Shown here piece by piece: positions 14,329 through 22,339 of a stretch of 32,555 bases of DNA. The notes under the pieces were generated by a model that saw nothing but the letters and a program-made list of their open reading frames with translations, had not been told where the DNA came from and searched no databases. The stretch's first letter is position 1. Each line of letters opens with the position of its first letter. Source of the stretch: an uncultured Prevotella sp. (GTDB taxonomy: Bacteria; Bacteroidota; Bacteroidia; Bacteroidales; Bacteroidaceae). The stretch spans positions 1-32,555 of the forward strand of contig CAKQXI010000010.1 in NCBI GenBank assembly GCA_934281565.1, given 5' to 3'. Both the position numbers and the translations under genes were made by a program.

Positions 14329-15525
14329 TTATACTGTCTTCATTTTAACTTCTTCAATCAATTTCTCAGCCAGCTCGATAGCCTTCTGAGGTGTTTCCTC
14401 GGTCACGATCACATGACCGCTACGGCAGAGGCTTGATGTTACCTCCGGTATCATATCACCTTCCTTGTGATAAATTTCCCAAAGGTAAACCCTTGGATCG
14501 TTCAGCACCTCAGTATTGCTGATGCTCACCAACTTTCCTGGCTCAGGGCAGAAATAGCGGATGCAGGCACCATGCTTCTCCTCGGTTGGTTCCAGGCAAG
14601 GTTCAATACCCAATGCACAATTCACAGCAGCAGCTACCATGTCAATGCCTGTGCTAAGATGTGTCAGTTCGGTAGAAATGAAGTCACCACCAAGGCGAGC
14701 ACCAATCTCCATCAGGTATGCCTTACCACCTTGCAACTTTGCCTCTGCATGACATGCACAATTATTCACGCCCAATGCCTTTACACCAGCAATGGCAGCA
14801 GCCTTCAAGGTCTCAACCTCTTCAGCCGAATGGCAAGATGGTTGGTTGTGGCCAAGTTCCACAAAGTGAGGAGCCTCAGTAGTCTTCTTGTCGGTAACGG
14901 TCAGTACATTCACATTGCCATTCCACACTATAATCTCAATCGAGAACTCTGGACCTTCAATGAACTGCTCTATCAATACCGACTTATCGCGACTTTCCTC
15001 AAGTGCTATCTCATACGCTTTAATGAAATCAGCCTTATCCATATCACGGCAGACCTTGGCAATACCACGGCTACCGCTATTACGGCTTGGCTTCAAAATA
15101 GCATCTGTACCCTCGAAGTCATTCTGAAGGTGGTTCCAAGCGTCCTCAGCACTCTCTGTCAGTATGCTCTTAGGCGATGGAGCGTTGCCTTTCTCGAAAG
15201 CCTCACGCATCAGGTGCTTGTTTGTAGCACGAATTGCTGTTTCGCGACTGATACCAGAGAGCCCAAACTCATCGTTGATGCGTCCCATTACGTTCATCGA
15301 CACCTCGCTGCAAGGATGGATAACGCCATCCACTTTCTCTTCTCTTGCCACACGAAGCATATCCTCCTCCGAAGTGATGTTCACCACCACTGCCTTATCA
15401 GCATACTTCAGTCCGCAAGCCTCAGGATCACCATCGGCTGCAATCACATAATAGCCCATCTCGCGAGCCTTCTTTATCACTGGTACCTGAAGGATTCCAG
15501 CGGCTATAACCAATAGTCTTTTCAT
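14329..15525 (-). CDS. ATP-grasp ligase of a capsule locus
   Basis: A 398-aa protein with the ATP-grasp layout: an N-terminal Rossmann-like preATP-grasp domain (LLVIAAGILQVPVIKKA; YVIAADGDPEA), a central ATP-binding part (AILKPSRNSGSRGIAKV; LIEQFIEGPEFSIE) and the Mg-binding end YLMEIGARLGGDFI. Such enzymes join a carboxylate to an amine or thiol through an acyl-phosphate. Beside an aminotransferase and an acyltransferase, a role in loading an amino acid or other acid onto an amino sugar is reasonable, but the substrate is unknown. Start overlaps the stop of the sugar transferase by one base. Confidence 0.8.
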   Translation of the reverse strand: MKRLLVIAAGILQVPVIKKAREMGYYVIAADGDPEACGLKYADKAVVVNITSEEDMLRVAREEKVDGVIHPCSEVSMNVMGRINDEFGLSGISRETAIRATNKHLMREAFEKGNAPSPKSILTESAEDAWNHLQNDFEGTDAILKPSRNSGSRGIAKVCRDMDKADFIKAYEIALEESRDKSVLIEQFIEGPEFSIEIIVWNGNVNVLTVTDKKTTEAPHFVELGHNQPSCHSAEEVETLKAAAIAGVKALGVNNCACHAEAKLQGGKAYLMEIGARLGGDFISTELTHLSTGIDMVAAAVNCALGIEPCLEPTEEKHGACIRYFCPEPGKLVSISNTEVLNDPRVYLWEIYHKEGDMIPEVTSSLCRSGHVIVTEETPQKAIELAEKLIEEVKMKTV

Positions 15526-16136
15526 TATTTCTTATAGCTTTGTTCGGTATTGATATTCTCGCGGAACAATACCGACTTTACAGTCTTAAATATAATCTTC
15601 ACATCCATCATGAACGAGATGTTTTCTGCATAATAAGCATCCCACTTGAACTTCTCGTCGTTGGTGATAGAGTTTCGGAAATATGCCTGTGCATAGCCAG
15701 TGATTCCTGGCTTCACCTTGAAGCTTTTCTCCATAAAATCTGGCATGCCATCCTTCCACTTCTCTGGATTATACAGTTTTGGACGAGGACCAATAAAGCT
15801 GATATCACCCAACAGTATATTCAAGAACTGTGGGAACTCATCCAAACTGGTCTTGCGCATGATGCGACCAATAGGTGTCACTCGAGGATCGTTATCGCTA
15901 TTGAAGGTAGAACCATCAGGATTCTTAAGGTCAGGTGAGTTTACATACATCGACCTCAACTTGAACATCTTGAATGGCTTATAGTCCTTACCTGCACGAG
16001 TTGCATTGTAGAACACTGGCCCTCTATCCGTGAAATAGATAAAAGGCGCACAAATGATGATAACCAGTAGCACAAAAGGAAGTGCACACAAGCCAATGAT
16101 GATGTCAAAGACTCTCTTGAAAAAATGCTTATACAT
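15525..16136 (-). CDS. Initiating phosphoglycosyltransferase (PglC-like, monotopic PGT)
   Basis: A 203-aa bacterial sugar transferase that would move a sugar-1-phosphate from UDP-sugar to undecaprenyl phosphate at the inner membrane, starting the repeat unit. N-terminal re-entrant helix LCALPFVLLVIIICAPFIYF, then the conserved GPVFYNATRAGKDYKPFKMFKLRSM, the catalytic D-E pair in KTSLDEFPQFLNILLGD and IGPRPKLY, and KPGITGYAQ. The length is that of the small PglC type without the large N-terminal membrane domain of WbaP. Placed with PglD-like and DegT genes, the first sugar is likely a diacetamido-trideoxyhexose; this is inference. Confidence 0.9.
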   Translation of the reverse strand: MYKHFFKRVFDIIIGLCALPFVLLVIIICAPFIYFTDRGPVFYNATRAGKDYKPFKMFKLRSMYVNSPDLKNPDGSTFNSDNDPRVTPIGRIMRKTSLDEFPQFLNILLGDISFIGPRPKLYNPEKWKDGMPDFMEKSFKVKPGITGYAQAYFRNSITNDEKFKWDAYYAENISFMMDVKIIFKTVKSVLFRENINTEQSYKK

Positions 16137-16157
16137 ATTGTTAATCTTATATTGTTA

Positions 16158-16577
16158 CTATTTGTTTGAAGAGTTTGAGGGGGTTGAGGGGTTGGCATAG
16201 CGCGAACCTTTCACTTCTGCCTTCTTCAAAACATTAATCATGTTCAGAATTCCAGCAGGCAATTTCTTGCAATCTACAAACATCTGGTTGAAAGCATCGT
16301 CATCAATAAAGCCCACATTGTGCGCTCTATTCACTTGACTTCTCAATTCCCCACAGGAGCCCTTGGCGATATAAAGGAAGTTGATAAACTCCTTGTTTCC
16401 CTGGCGTTCAAAGCCTTCGGCAATATTATCGCTAACCGAACCTGATGAAGCTCGGACTTGCTGAACAAAGCGAGTATCAAACTTAAACTCACCTGTTCGA
16501 GTAACCTTATTGACCCGAGTTGCGAGATAACACGATTTCTGGTATATGGCTAATTCTTCAAAGTTCTGAACCTTCAG
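16158..16577 (-). pseudogene. Four-helix-bundle protein (23S rRNA intervening-sequence type), start codon apparently lost
   Basis: Open frame on the minus strand reading CTG AAG GTT CAG AAC TTT GAA GAA TTA (LKVQNFEELAIYQKS), then RFVQQVRASSGSVSDNIAEGFER, NKEFINFLYIAKGSCGELRSQ and a basic tail. The family normally begins M(K/R)..FEEL..WQK. Here the expected ATG is CTG (16577-16575), and an in-frame TGA lies three codons upstream, so no ATG, GTG or TTG start is available before LRSQV. The family is a small helical bundle found within 23S rRNA intervening sequences and, in Bacteroidetes, commonly beside capsule loci; its role is unknown. The tail NPSTPSNSSNK looks like a low-complexity add-on. 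CTG initiation is possible. Confidence 0.65.
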
Positions 16578-16582
16578 AACTT
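16561..16582. repeat. Perfect palindrome at the head-to-head junction
   Basis: AAGTTCTGAA and TTCAGAACTT, 10-bp arms separated by CC. It lies where the four-helix-bundle gene (minus) and the M15 peptidase remnant (plus) meet, both lacking their proper starts. Confidence 0.7.
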
Positions 16583-16603
16583 CTCAAACTAATTACTTTT
16601 CAA

Positions 16604-16975
16604 ACATTTCAACATCAGCGAGTTCAAGTCCTCGAGTCCCTAAGAGCCTTCGCTGGTCAACCGATCATCATCAGTTCCGGCTACCGCTGCCGCCAACTCA
16701 ACGTCAAAGTAGGAGGAGCCTACGCATCTCAGCACACCCTCGGTGAAGCTGCTGACATCTACATCCCCAAGACCGTTTACACCGATTGGTCAGACAACAA
16801 AGCCTATACCGACAAGAAACTTGGTCGCAAGTGGATGGAGTGGATCATCGACAACACCGACTTTGATCAGTGTATATGAGAAAACAGCAATGGCAAAGAC
16901 TTCTGGATACATGTCTCTTGTCGCAAGAACAAGAGCAAGAACAGACGCCAAGTGATCTCTTATCTCAAAAAATAA
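16604..16975 (+). pseudogene. Peptidase M15 (D-Ala-D-Ala carboxypeptidase-like) remnant
   Basis: The only plus-strand gene in the capsule region. The frame gives VLESLRAFAGQPIIISSGYRC, then YASQHTLGEAADIYIP, the SxHxxGxAxD zinc motif of M15 peptidases, then a TGA at 16877-16879. In the same frame it continues ENSNGKDFWIHVSCRKNKSK to a TAA at 16973-16975. The stop removes the second zinc-binding histidine segment (WIHVS). The family's first ~30 residues, with the ELT...NTP segment, are missing: the frame upstream of about 16604 (open back to 16520) is unrelated. So it is truncated at the start and has a nonsense codon. It would have been a small peptidoglycan-cleaving enzyme, probably phage-derived. 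Confidence 0.75.
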
Positions 16976-17023
16976 CCGACTGCCGACAATTATGCCTCAT
17001 TCACGAAAGTGGATGGGGCTTTC

Positions 17024-17959
17024 TCACTTCAACTTAAAATCCGCCACCAATACTCTATGATCAGACACATCAGAGTCCACCACCCGCACATCACAAAGCT
17101 CAAACTCATCGCTATACAAGATATGATCCAATCGCAATCGCAGATGCCATCCTTTGTAGGTGAAACCGAAACCATTGCCACCTTCCCACCATGCATCTTT
17201 GAGCGTGTTGCCTTCAATAATATTCATGCAGTAACTACCACCCCAATCATTAAAGTCGCCAGCAACTATTACCGGTTTATTTTCCGCTTGGGCTGCATCT
17301 ACATATCTCCTTACATTATCTGCCTCATAATCGCGAATACGCTTACCGATACAGTAATTGCGATAATAATGCGGAATACCCTCAAACCAGCTGGCATCTT
17401 TGTCCATTTCTCTACGAGCCGTACTATATGCACTTGATCGAAGGTGACAGGAGAATACTGTCATCCATCTATCGGGTTGGACTTCAATCTCTGCAGAGTA
17501 CAATGGCATCTGCCTCGTTATTTGATTCAATTCCTTGTAGTCTAAAGATGAGAAACCAGTAGTATCAATATCTCCTATACATTTGTGACGCTTGAAGTTT
17601 CGTAAGGGCTTCTTGGAGTAAATGTAGTATCGCAAAACCTCTTCCTTATTTCCGAACGTCTCACAATATCCAAACAAAGAATCTAGCGATTCGGCCATCC
17701 ACTGATAATTCTCTTGAGAAATCTCTTGCAGACAAAGAATGTCAGGGTTGATATTGTGAACCTCAGTAAGCAATTCATTCAATCTGCCATCTCCTTCTTG
17801 GCAATACTTTTCAAAATCCACATTGAAAGTCATCAATCTAAGGTTTGGTTCAGCATTACCAACACCAATATTGATAGCGAATAACCGAAAATGATGGTTA
17901 ATAAAAATTGCGCTTATTACAACTATTATAATACTTACTATCAGTTTGCGATACTTCAT
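17024..17959 (-). CDS. Membrane-anchored endonuclease/exonuclease/phosphatase-family protein
   Basis: A 311-aa EEP-fold enzyme with an N-terminal membrane helix (LIVSIIIVVISAIFI, about residues 6-20), so the catalytic domain should face the periplasm. Motifs in order: LMTFNVD, LCLQEIS with the metal-binding Glu, FSCHLRSS, VAGDFNDWGG, RLDHILYS and the terminal SDHRVLVADF with the catalytic Asp-His. All catalytic parts are present. The family includes nucleases, sphingomyelinases and phosphoinositide phosphatases; a secreted member in a capsule operon more likely acts on phosphodiester groups of glycan or lipid than on DNA, but that is inference. Nine bases separate it from the acyltransferase upstream. 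Confidence 0.8.
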   Translation of the reverse strand: MKYRKLIVSIIIVVISAIFINHHFRLFAINIGVGNAEPNLRLMTFNVDFEKYCQEGDGRLNELLTEVHNINPDILCLQEISQENYQWMAESLDSLFGYCETFGNKEEVLRYYIYSKKPLRNFKRHKCIGDIDTTGFSSLDYKELNQITRQMPLYSAEIEVQPDRWMTVFSCHLRSSAYSTARREMDKDASWFEGIPHYYRNYCIGKRIRDYEADNVRRYVDAAQAENKPVIVAGDFNDWGGSYCMNIIEGNTLKDAWWEGGNGFGFTYKGWHLRLRLDHILYSDEFELCDVRVVDSDVSDHRVLVADFKLK

Positions 17960-17967
17960 TAGTTTTT

Positions 17968-19017
17968 TTATTCTTTTTCCTTCCAGAGCAGTCTCAAGTC
18001 AAACACCCAAGGGATAAATCTGTTGATAAGATAAACAGCAGCAAAGGCGATGGCTACACTAACGATGAATACGAATATCAAACCTATGATGTTTGATTCT
18101 GGCATCAACTTATGGGCAGCCAAGCTGAGTACAATCGGTAATGCACCACTCATAAAGTAAAATCCCAACGTATTTCTTCCGACATAATCGAGGAACTTTG
18201 TCTTTGGTAGCAATTTGCAGAGTTCTATCAATATCAAAACAGACAACATACTGGCGACAATACCGCTGATGTTCACATCAAGCATCGAGATAAGCACTCG
18301 GAAATTCTCGGGATAGAGTAGGAATATCACTGTGTATAGCAATATCATCCCTACGAGTACCGTCTTATCCATCAGTTTATTGATAACATCTTCCAACGAC
18401 CAATATACACCACCAAGTGCCATAAAGAGCAGAGCGTACATTCCATATTTATACATCCAAGGGAACGCAGAATATTGCGTGGAAATGGAGATATCGTTGT
18501 TTACGGGGTAATATCCACCCAAAGCGATAAAGCAACTTGCTATTGCATAGAATCCCATATTCTTCTTTCTTGTAAGAAGCAACAAGAGAATAAAGAACTC
18601 TGCTACTACCAAAGCTGCTGTGAACCAGTATGTACAACCTCCTATGGTCTTATACAAGAAGCTCGAGAGATCAAATTCATGACCTCTCAATATATGGCTT
18701 GGGAAGAACTCAATTATAGAGAAGAGTATCGTTGGCATTGCCAATCTGTATATAATATTGAGTATCGGCGTTTTACCCCCCCATACTACATATTCTCCAA
18801 ATCTCTGATTTATAAGTTGTTCACTCATTTGCTTGCGAAACAACAGGTAGCCGGAAATGAAGAAGAAGGCGTTGACGTAGAAGGGATGGATAAATTTACT
18901 ACACCCCAAGAAGTAGTTATAATAAATTTGGCAATGAATAAATAATACACTTATTATGCAAATTGCTTTAATATTATTTATCCATACGATATTCTTTCTA
19001 TCCATTAATATATTCAT
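17968..19017 (-). CDS. Acyltransferase family 3 (OafA-type) membrane protein
   Basis: A 349-aa integral membrane protein with about ten hydrophobic helices. The N-terminus IVWINNIKAICIISVLFIHC carries the family's conserved N-terminal Arg/Lys-Ile...H pattern, and FFFISGYLLF follows. Family knowledge: these proteins move acetyl groups from cytoplasmic donor across the membrane onto glycans. Starts at ATG 19017 or ATG 19005; the gene overlaps the end of the GT2 by 8-20 bases. With the similar gene at 25982 there are two such enzymes in the operon, suggesting two O-acetylation sites. Confidence 0.83.
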   Translation of the reverse strand: MNILMDRKNIVWINNIKAICIISVLFIHCQIYYNYFLGCSKFIHPFYVNAFFFISGYLLFRKQMSEQLINQRFGEYVVWGGKTPILNIIYRLAMPTILFSIIEFFPSHILRGHEFDLSSFLYKTIGGCTYWFTAALVVAEFFILLLLLTRKKNMGFYAIASCFIALGGYYPVNNDISISTQYSAFPWMYKYGMYALLFMALGGVYWSLEDVINKLMDKTVLVGMILLYTVIFLLYPENFRVLISMLDVNISGIVASMLSVLILIELCKLLPKTKFLDYVGRNTLGFYFMSGALPIVLSLAAHKLMPESNIIGLIFVFIVSVAIAFAAVYLINRFIPWVFDLRLLWKEKE

Positions 19018-19804
19018 AAAAGTTTTTTATAGCAGCAGCAAAACGGCTTGCCACAAATCTCACGTTTAATGAGAGTGGATTCCTAACCCATATCTTTAGA
19101 TATGCACATTCTATTTTTAACAGCTCAACAAAATAATCACTCAAGTTCTTTTTTATTCGTGTAGCCGACCCTGTTCGTAATCGAATATAATAAATACAAT
19201 CAGTAGCAGCCAGTTTCATATTTGTTACTCGATGAGCAAAGCTCATACAAAAAACAGAATCCTCACTTCTTTTTAATGTAACGGGGAATCTCGCAACACC
19301 TATGATATCACGATGAATCATTTTGCACACAGGTGGAGATAAAAATTGACGATAATGGAAAATATCAAATGGTCTCCCAACATTTGATAGAAAAGCCCTA
19401 GTAAGAAAGTTTTCTTGAGTTTTAGCAATAGATTCATGAAATGATAGGGAATTAGCACACCCAATGCAATTCCTAGATGACACAGAATAAAGCTCAGACA
19501 AATAGTTATTTGTGATAATATCATCATCATCAACAAAGACCAAATATTCACCAGTGGCTTTTTCCATTCCAAAATTTCTGGCATTTGAAACTCCTGGAAT
19601 ATCTGTTTGAAGAATCTGATAATTACATTCGAGAGTCTTTTTGAGATAGGATGATATATTTTCTACAAAAGGTTCCTTGCAGCCATTTACTACGATAACA
19701 ATTTCATAGTCATCTTTAGAAAATGACTGATTGCAGACCGCCTTCAAGCACTCATATATATAGTCTCCCGGTTTATAGGTGGGAATAATAACTGAAACCA
19801 TCAT
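18998..19804 (-). CDS. Glycosyltransferase family 2
   Basis: A 268-aa GT-A enzyme. N-terminal VSVIIPTYKPGDYIYECL, then NVSNARNFGMEKATGEYLVFVDDDDIIT with the DxD-type metal site (the GVSNARN...DDDD block), and KRSEDSVFCMSF as the catalytic ED pair. The C-terminal third is polar and helical. It would add one sugar of the repeat unit in the cytoplasm; donor and linkage cannot be read. ATG 19804 overlaps the stop of the ChbG-like gene (ATGA). Confidence 0.87.
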   Translation of the reverse strand: MMVSVIIPTYKPGDYIYECLKAVCNQSFSKDDYEIVIVVNGCKEPFVENISSYLKKTLECNYQILQTDIPGVSNARNFGMEKATGEYLVFVDDDDIITNNYLSELYSVSSRNCIGCANSLSFHESIAKTQENFLTRAFLSNVGRPFDIFHYRQFLSPPVCKMIHRDIIGVARFPVTLKRSEDSVFCMSFAHRVTNMKLAATDCIYYIRLRTGSATRIKKNLSDYFVELLKIECAYLKIWVRNPLSLNVRFVASRFAAAIKNFYEYING

Positions 19805-20523
19805 TGGGATAACAACTCTTTGTATTCATAGAAATCTCGATATACATCAGGGTTCCATGAAATAGTATCTACTAACTTGTTATTTATAATATTTGGATGA
19901 GTCATGAATTCAACATCTTCTTTGTTGTACTGGATATGGGATAAACTTTGAACAAATTGAGACGTTGTCCGGAATCTTCTTGATAGGTATTTGTTGAGAA
20001 TCTTTTTGTAAATCTTCCTTGCAACACTATCATATTTTCTTATCTCCATAATGCGTACAGAACGAAATCCTAATTCATCCCCAATCTTAACCACAGAGGA
20101 GATTACTGAAACATTATTGTGGACAAAATGATGTGAATCAAAATGCATCAAGGAAAAACCAGATTCCATATACTTTTTCATTTGAGCTTTTATCTCGTCT
20201 TCTAAGCATGTCCTATCATAATGGCTCAAAATAAACCTATTCCTCGGAAGAAGAAAAACCCTATCAATAAAAAGTCCGTTTCGACAGAAGTTGACGTTAC
20301 TTTTCATTTTGTCCGATAAAGGTTCTCCATCATCTAAATTTATATGAAGCCCAACTTTATCAAAAAAACCATGCTTCATACTTAGAGCAACAGCTTCTTC
20401 ATAATATGGCATGTTTGCCATAATTGTTGTTTGATTTATGAGCCCTTCTTCAAAACATTGTACTATCGCAGCATTAATAGATGGAGATCTCCCAAAATCG
20501 TCTGCATTTATAGTCCATTTCAT
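19801..20523 (-). CDS. YdjC/ChbG-like carbohydrate deacetylase
   Basis: A 240-aa protein beginning MKWTINADDFGRSPSINAAI, the NADDFG metal-site motif of the ChbG/HpnK family, followed by GLHINLDDGEP and HFDSHHFVHN with metal-binding histidines. Family knowledge: ChbG removes an acetyl from chitooligosaccharides and HpnK deacetylates an N-acetyl sugar on hopanoids. Here it may deacetylate an N-acetyl sugar of the repeat unit or a lipid-linked intermediate, giving a free amine. The tail is helical and basic. It follows the FemAB-like gene by three bases. Confidence 0.82.
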   Translation of the reverse strand: MKWTINADDFGRSPSINAAIVQCFEEGLINQTTIMANMPYYEEAVALSMKHGFFDKVGLHINLDDGEPLSDKMKSNVNFCRNGLFIDRVFLLPRNRFILSHYDRTCLEDEIKAQMKKYMESGFSLMHFDSHHFVHNNVSVISSVVKIGDELGFRSVRIMEIRKYDSVARKIYKKILNKYLSRRFRTTSQFVQSLSHIQYNKEDVEFMTHPNIINNKLVDTISWNPDVYRDFYEYKELLSQ

Positions 20524-20526
20524 ATA

Positions 20527-21243
20527 TTAATGCTGCAGAATAGAACGTAAAGAATTCATGATACAAAATGGATAGGAGAATAACCAGAGAACTTCTTTCT
20601 GCTCACCACCAAAACCTGCTTTAAATTGGCTAATACTATATCTCTCTTTATCTTCTGGATCTATTGAGATTCCATTAAAATCGTATGTTTCAAGTCCAAG
20701 CTCTTTGAACTGGATAAACTCCTTAAAATGTAAGTAACGATTTGAAAATCCTATATCTTTTCTATCTATACTATCAGAAAAACGAACACTTGCAGAATAA
20801 AGCAATATTGCACATTTTGAATCTGAGTCAATAGCAGAAGCGTGCATTGTCATGGTTACGCCATTTTTCCCACTCTTATATAGTTTAACGTTATCTCCAT
20901 ATTGAGTGATATGAGATCTTGTTATCTCATCGATTCCTTTCTCTTTTGCAAAATCATTGTAGAACTGCACAAAAGCATCTATTGAAGTCTCTTCTTCAAA
21001 AAAGAATTCTTCTCTTATTGCTCGTCTAATCTCATTACGCGTATTACTTTTACAGTCTTGCATCAATTCGTCTTCACTCTTGCGTAAATCAATTTCTATT
21101 GTATAGCCTACCTTTGACTTCATCCCGAAAGGCTTAGATCCCATATAGTAATTGAATTGCGACAATGTCAAACGATCGGCAAAATTGATATGATTTGCGC
21201 GGATAACTAATTTGTATAATGGATTTCTCTTTAATTCAATCAT
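20527..21243 (-). CDS. FemAB/GNAT-like acyltransferase
   Basis: A 238-aa protein resembling the lipid II glycyltransferase/FemAB-like GNAT domain. Visible: GYTIEIDLRKSEDELMQDCKS, NTRNEIRRAIREEFFFEEE (the charged helix typical of FemAB), ILLYSASVRFSDS and FNRYLHFKEFIQFKELGLETYDFNG, a standard FemAB C-terminal pattern. Family members transfer amino acids from aminoacyl-tRNA or acyl groups. In a capsule cluster they may aminoacylate a sugar amine, which would fit the deacetylase next door. Substrate unproven. ATG overlaps the WbsX stop (ATGA). Confidence 0.72.
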   Translation of the reverse strand: MIELKRNPLYKLVIRANHINFADRLTLSQFNYYMGSKPFGMKSKVGYTIEIDLRKSEDELMQDCKSNTRNEIRRAIREEFFFEEETSIDAFVQFYNDFAKEKGIDEITRSHITQYGDNVKLYKSGKNGVTMTMHASAIDSDSKCAILLYSASVRFSDSIDRKDIGFSNRYLHFKEFIQFKELGLETYDFNGISIDPEDKERYSISQFKAGFGGEQKEVLWLFSYPFCIMNSLRSILQH

Positions 21244-22334
21244 TTTTCTTGATTATTTTTATGTTCGTAAATTGCTTTTGCTAACGCATTAATGTAGCCC
21301 TTTCCATATTCCAAATCAGGCTCCATATAGTTACCTTCGCCCCACTCATTCCATGACTTGATCATAATGAGTTGCTCCTCTACAGGTTTGTCTTTAACTA
21401 TATCAATTGCTTTCTTTGCAACCTCATAGAATAACTCTGGTTTTGGGTTATTATAAATAATGGCCTTTGAACCGGATCTAGGTGAATGATCCCAATTAGG
21501 TTCAATGGTAGGGATGGCATCAATATTTCGACAATCTTCATAAACCATGTCTTTGATAACGTCTTTGTATTCAAAAACTGTTGGTTGATGTAGGTATTCT
21601 CTTCTAAATGCCAACCATGCTTTTTTGTATAATGGGAGCTTGTGGTGTGTTGTAAAATTATTATTATAAACAGCATCAATACCCATTTCTAGCATTGCTG
21701 CTTTATCTCTACTTTCTGCATCCTGTGCTATGAAATAGAAGTCATTTAAGCCATTTTCTTTTGCAAGGGATCTCCATGTGGTGATAAAGGTTTTTATATC
21801 ATCGAATTTCATTGCATTATAAATTCCAAACAAGAGTTTGCCATTTACTCGGATATATCGAGAGTCCTTGAAAGCAGGCAACAGCGTATTAAAATGATTA
21901 ATATAATCTTCTACACCTGGATACTGCTGTTCAATTAATAGCAAATCTTTTCCTTTTGCCTTGGGGTCCCACAACTTTTTATACCAAGAATGATTTGCCC
22001 AAGCCAAACAAAATGGGAAGTCTGGTTTTCCTGTTTCAACAACCTCATTGAAAGGACGCTCCATTAATCTTTTGCCATTACCAAACCAATAATGCCAGTA
22101 CATGAACCCCTCAACACCAGCCTCTCGAGCCAACTGTGCCTGGTGTTCTCTTGTCTCTGGAACACGAAGATCATAGAAACCTAAGTCTGCCGGAATATGA
22201 GGTTGAACGTGACCTCTAAATAAAGGTCTAGCTCTTGCTACATTTGTCCATTCTGTGAAACCAGGTCCCCACCACTCATCATTTTCAGGAAAAGGATGAT
22301 ACTGTGGTAAATAAAATGCGATAAATCTTGCCAT
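21240..22334 (-). CDS. WbsX-like glycan-synthesis protein (GH99-like fold)
   Basis: A 364-aa protein starting MARFIAFYLPQYHPFPENDEWW at ATG 22334, six bases after the polymerase stop. An upstream TTG-type extension is rejected because it overlaps the polymerase. The conserved set YLPQYHP, GPGFTEWTN, GFYDLRVPETR, HYWFGNG and the late MIKSWNEWGEGNYMEPD is that of the WbsX family, found in O-antigen loci. It has been called a glycosyltransferase but shares its fold with GH99-like endo-mannosidases, so it may cleave or modify glycan instead. No signal peptide; cytoplasmic. Confidence 0.85.
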   Translation of the reverse strand: MARFIAFYLPQYHPFPENDEWWGPGFTEWTNVARARPLFRGHVQPHIPADLGFYDLRVPETREHQAQLAREAGVEGFMYWHYWFGNGKRLMERPFNEVVETGKPDFPFCLAWANHSWYKKLWDPKAKGKDLLLIEQQYPGVEDYINHFNTLLPAFKDSRYIRVNGKLLFGIYNAMKFDDIKTFITTWRSLAKENGLNDFYFIAQDAESRDKAAMLEMGIDAVYNNNFTTHHKLPLYKKAWLAFRREYLHQPTVFEYKDVIKDMVYEDCRNIDAIPTIEPNWDHSPRSGSKAIIYNNPKPELFYEVAKKAIDIVKDKPVEEQLIMIKSWNEWGEGNYMEPDLEYGKGYINALAKAIYEHKNNQEK

Positions 22335-22339
22335 AATTA

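Noticed and set aside
14467..15516. 349-codon plus-strand open frame opposite the ATP-grasp gene
   Set aside because: Low-complexity Ser/Leu/His-rich translation with no motif; the ATP-grasp frame has all family landmarks.
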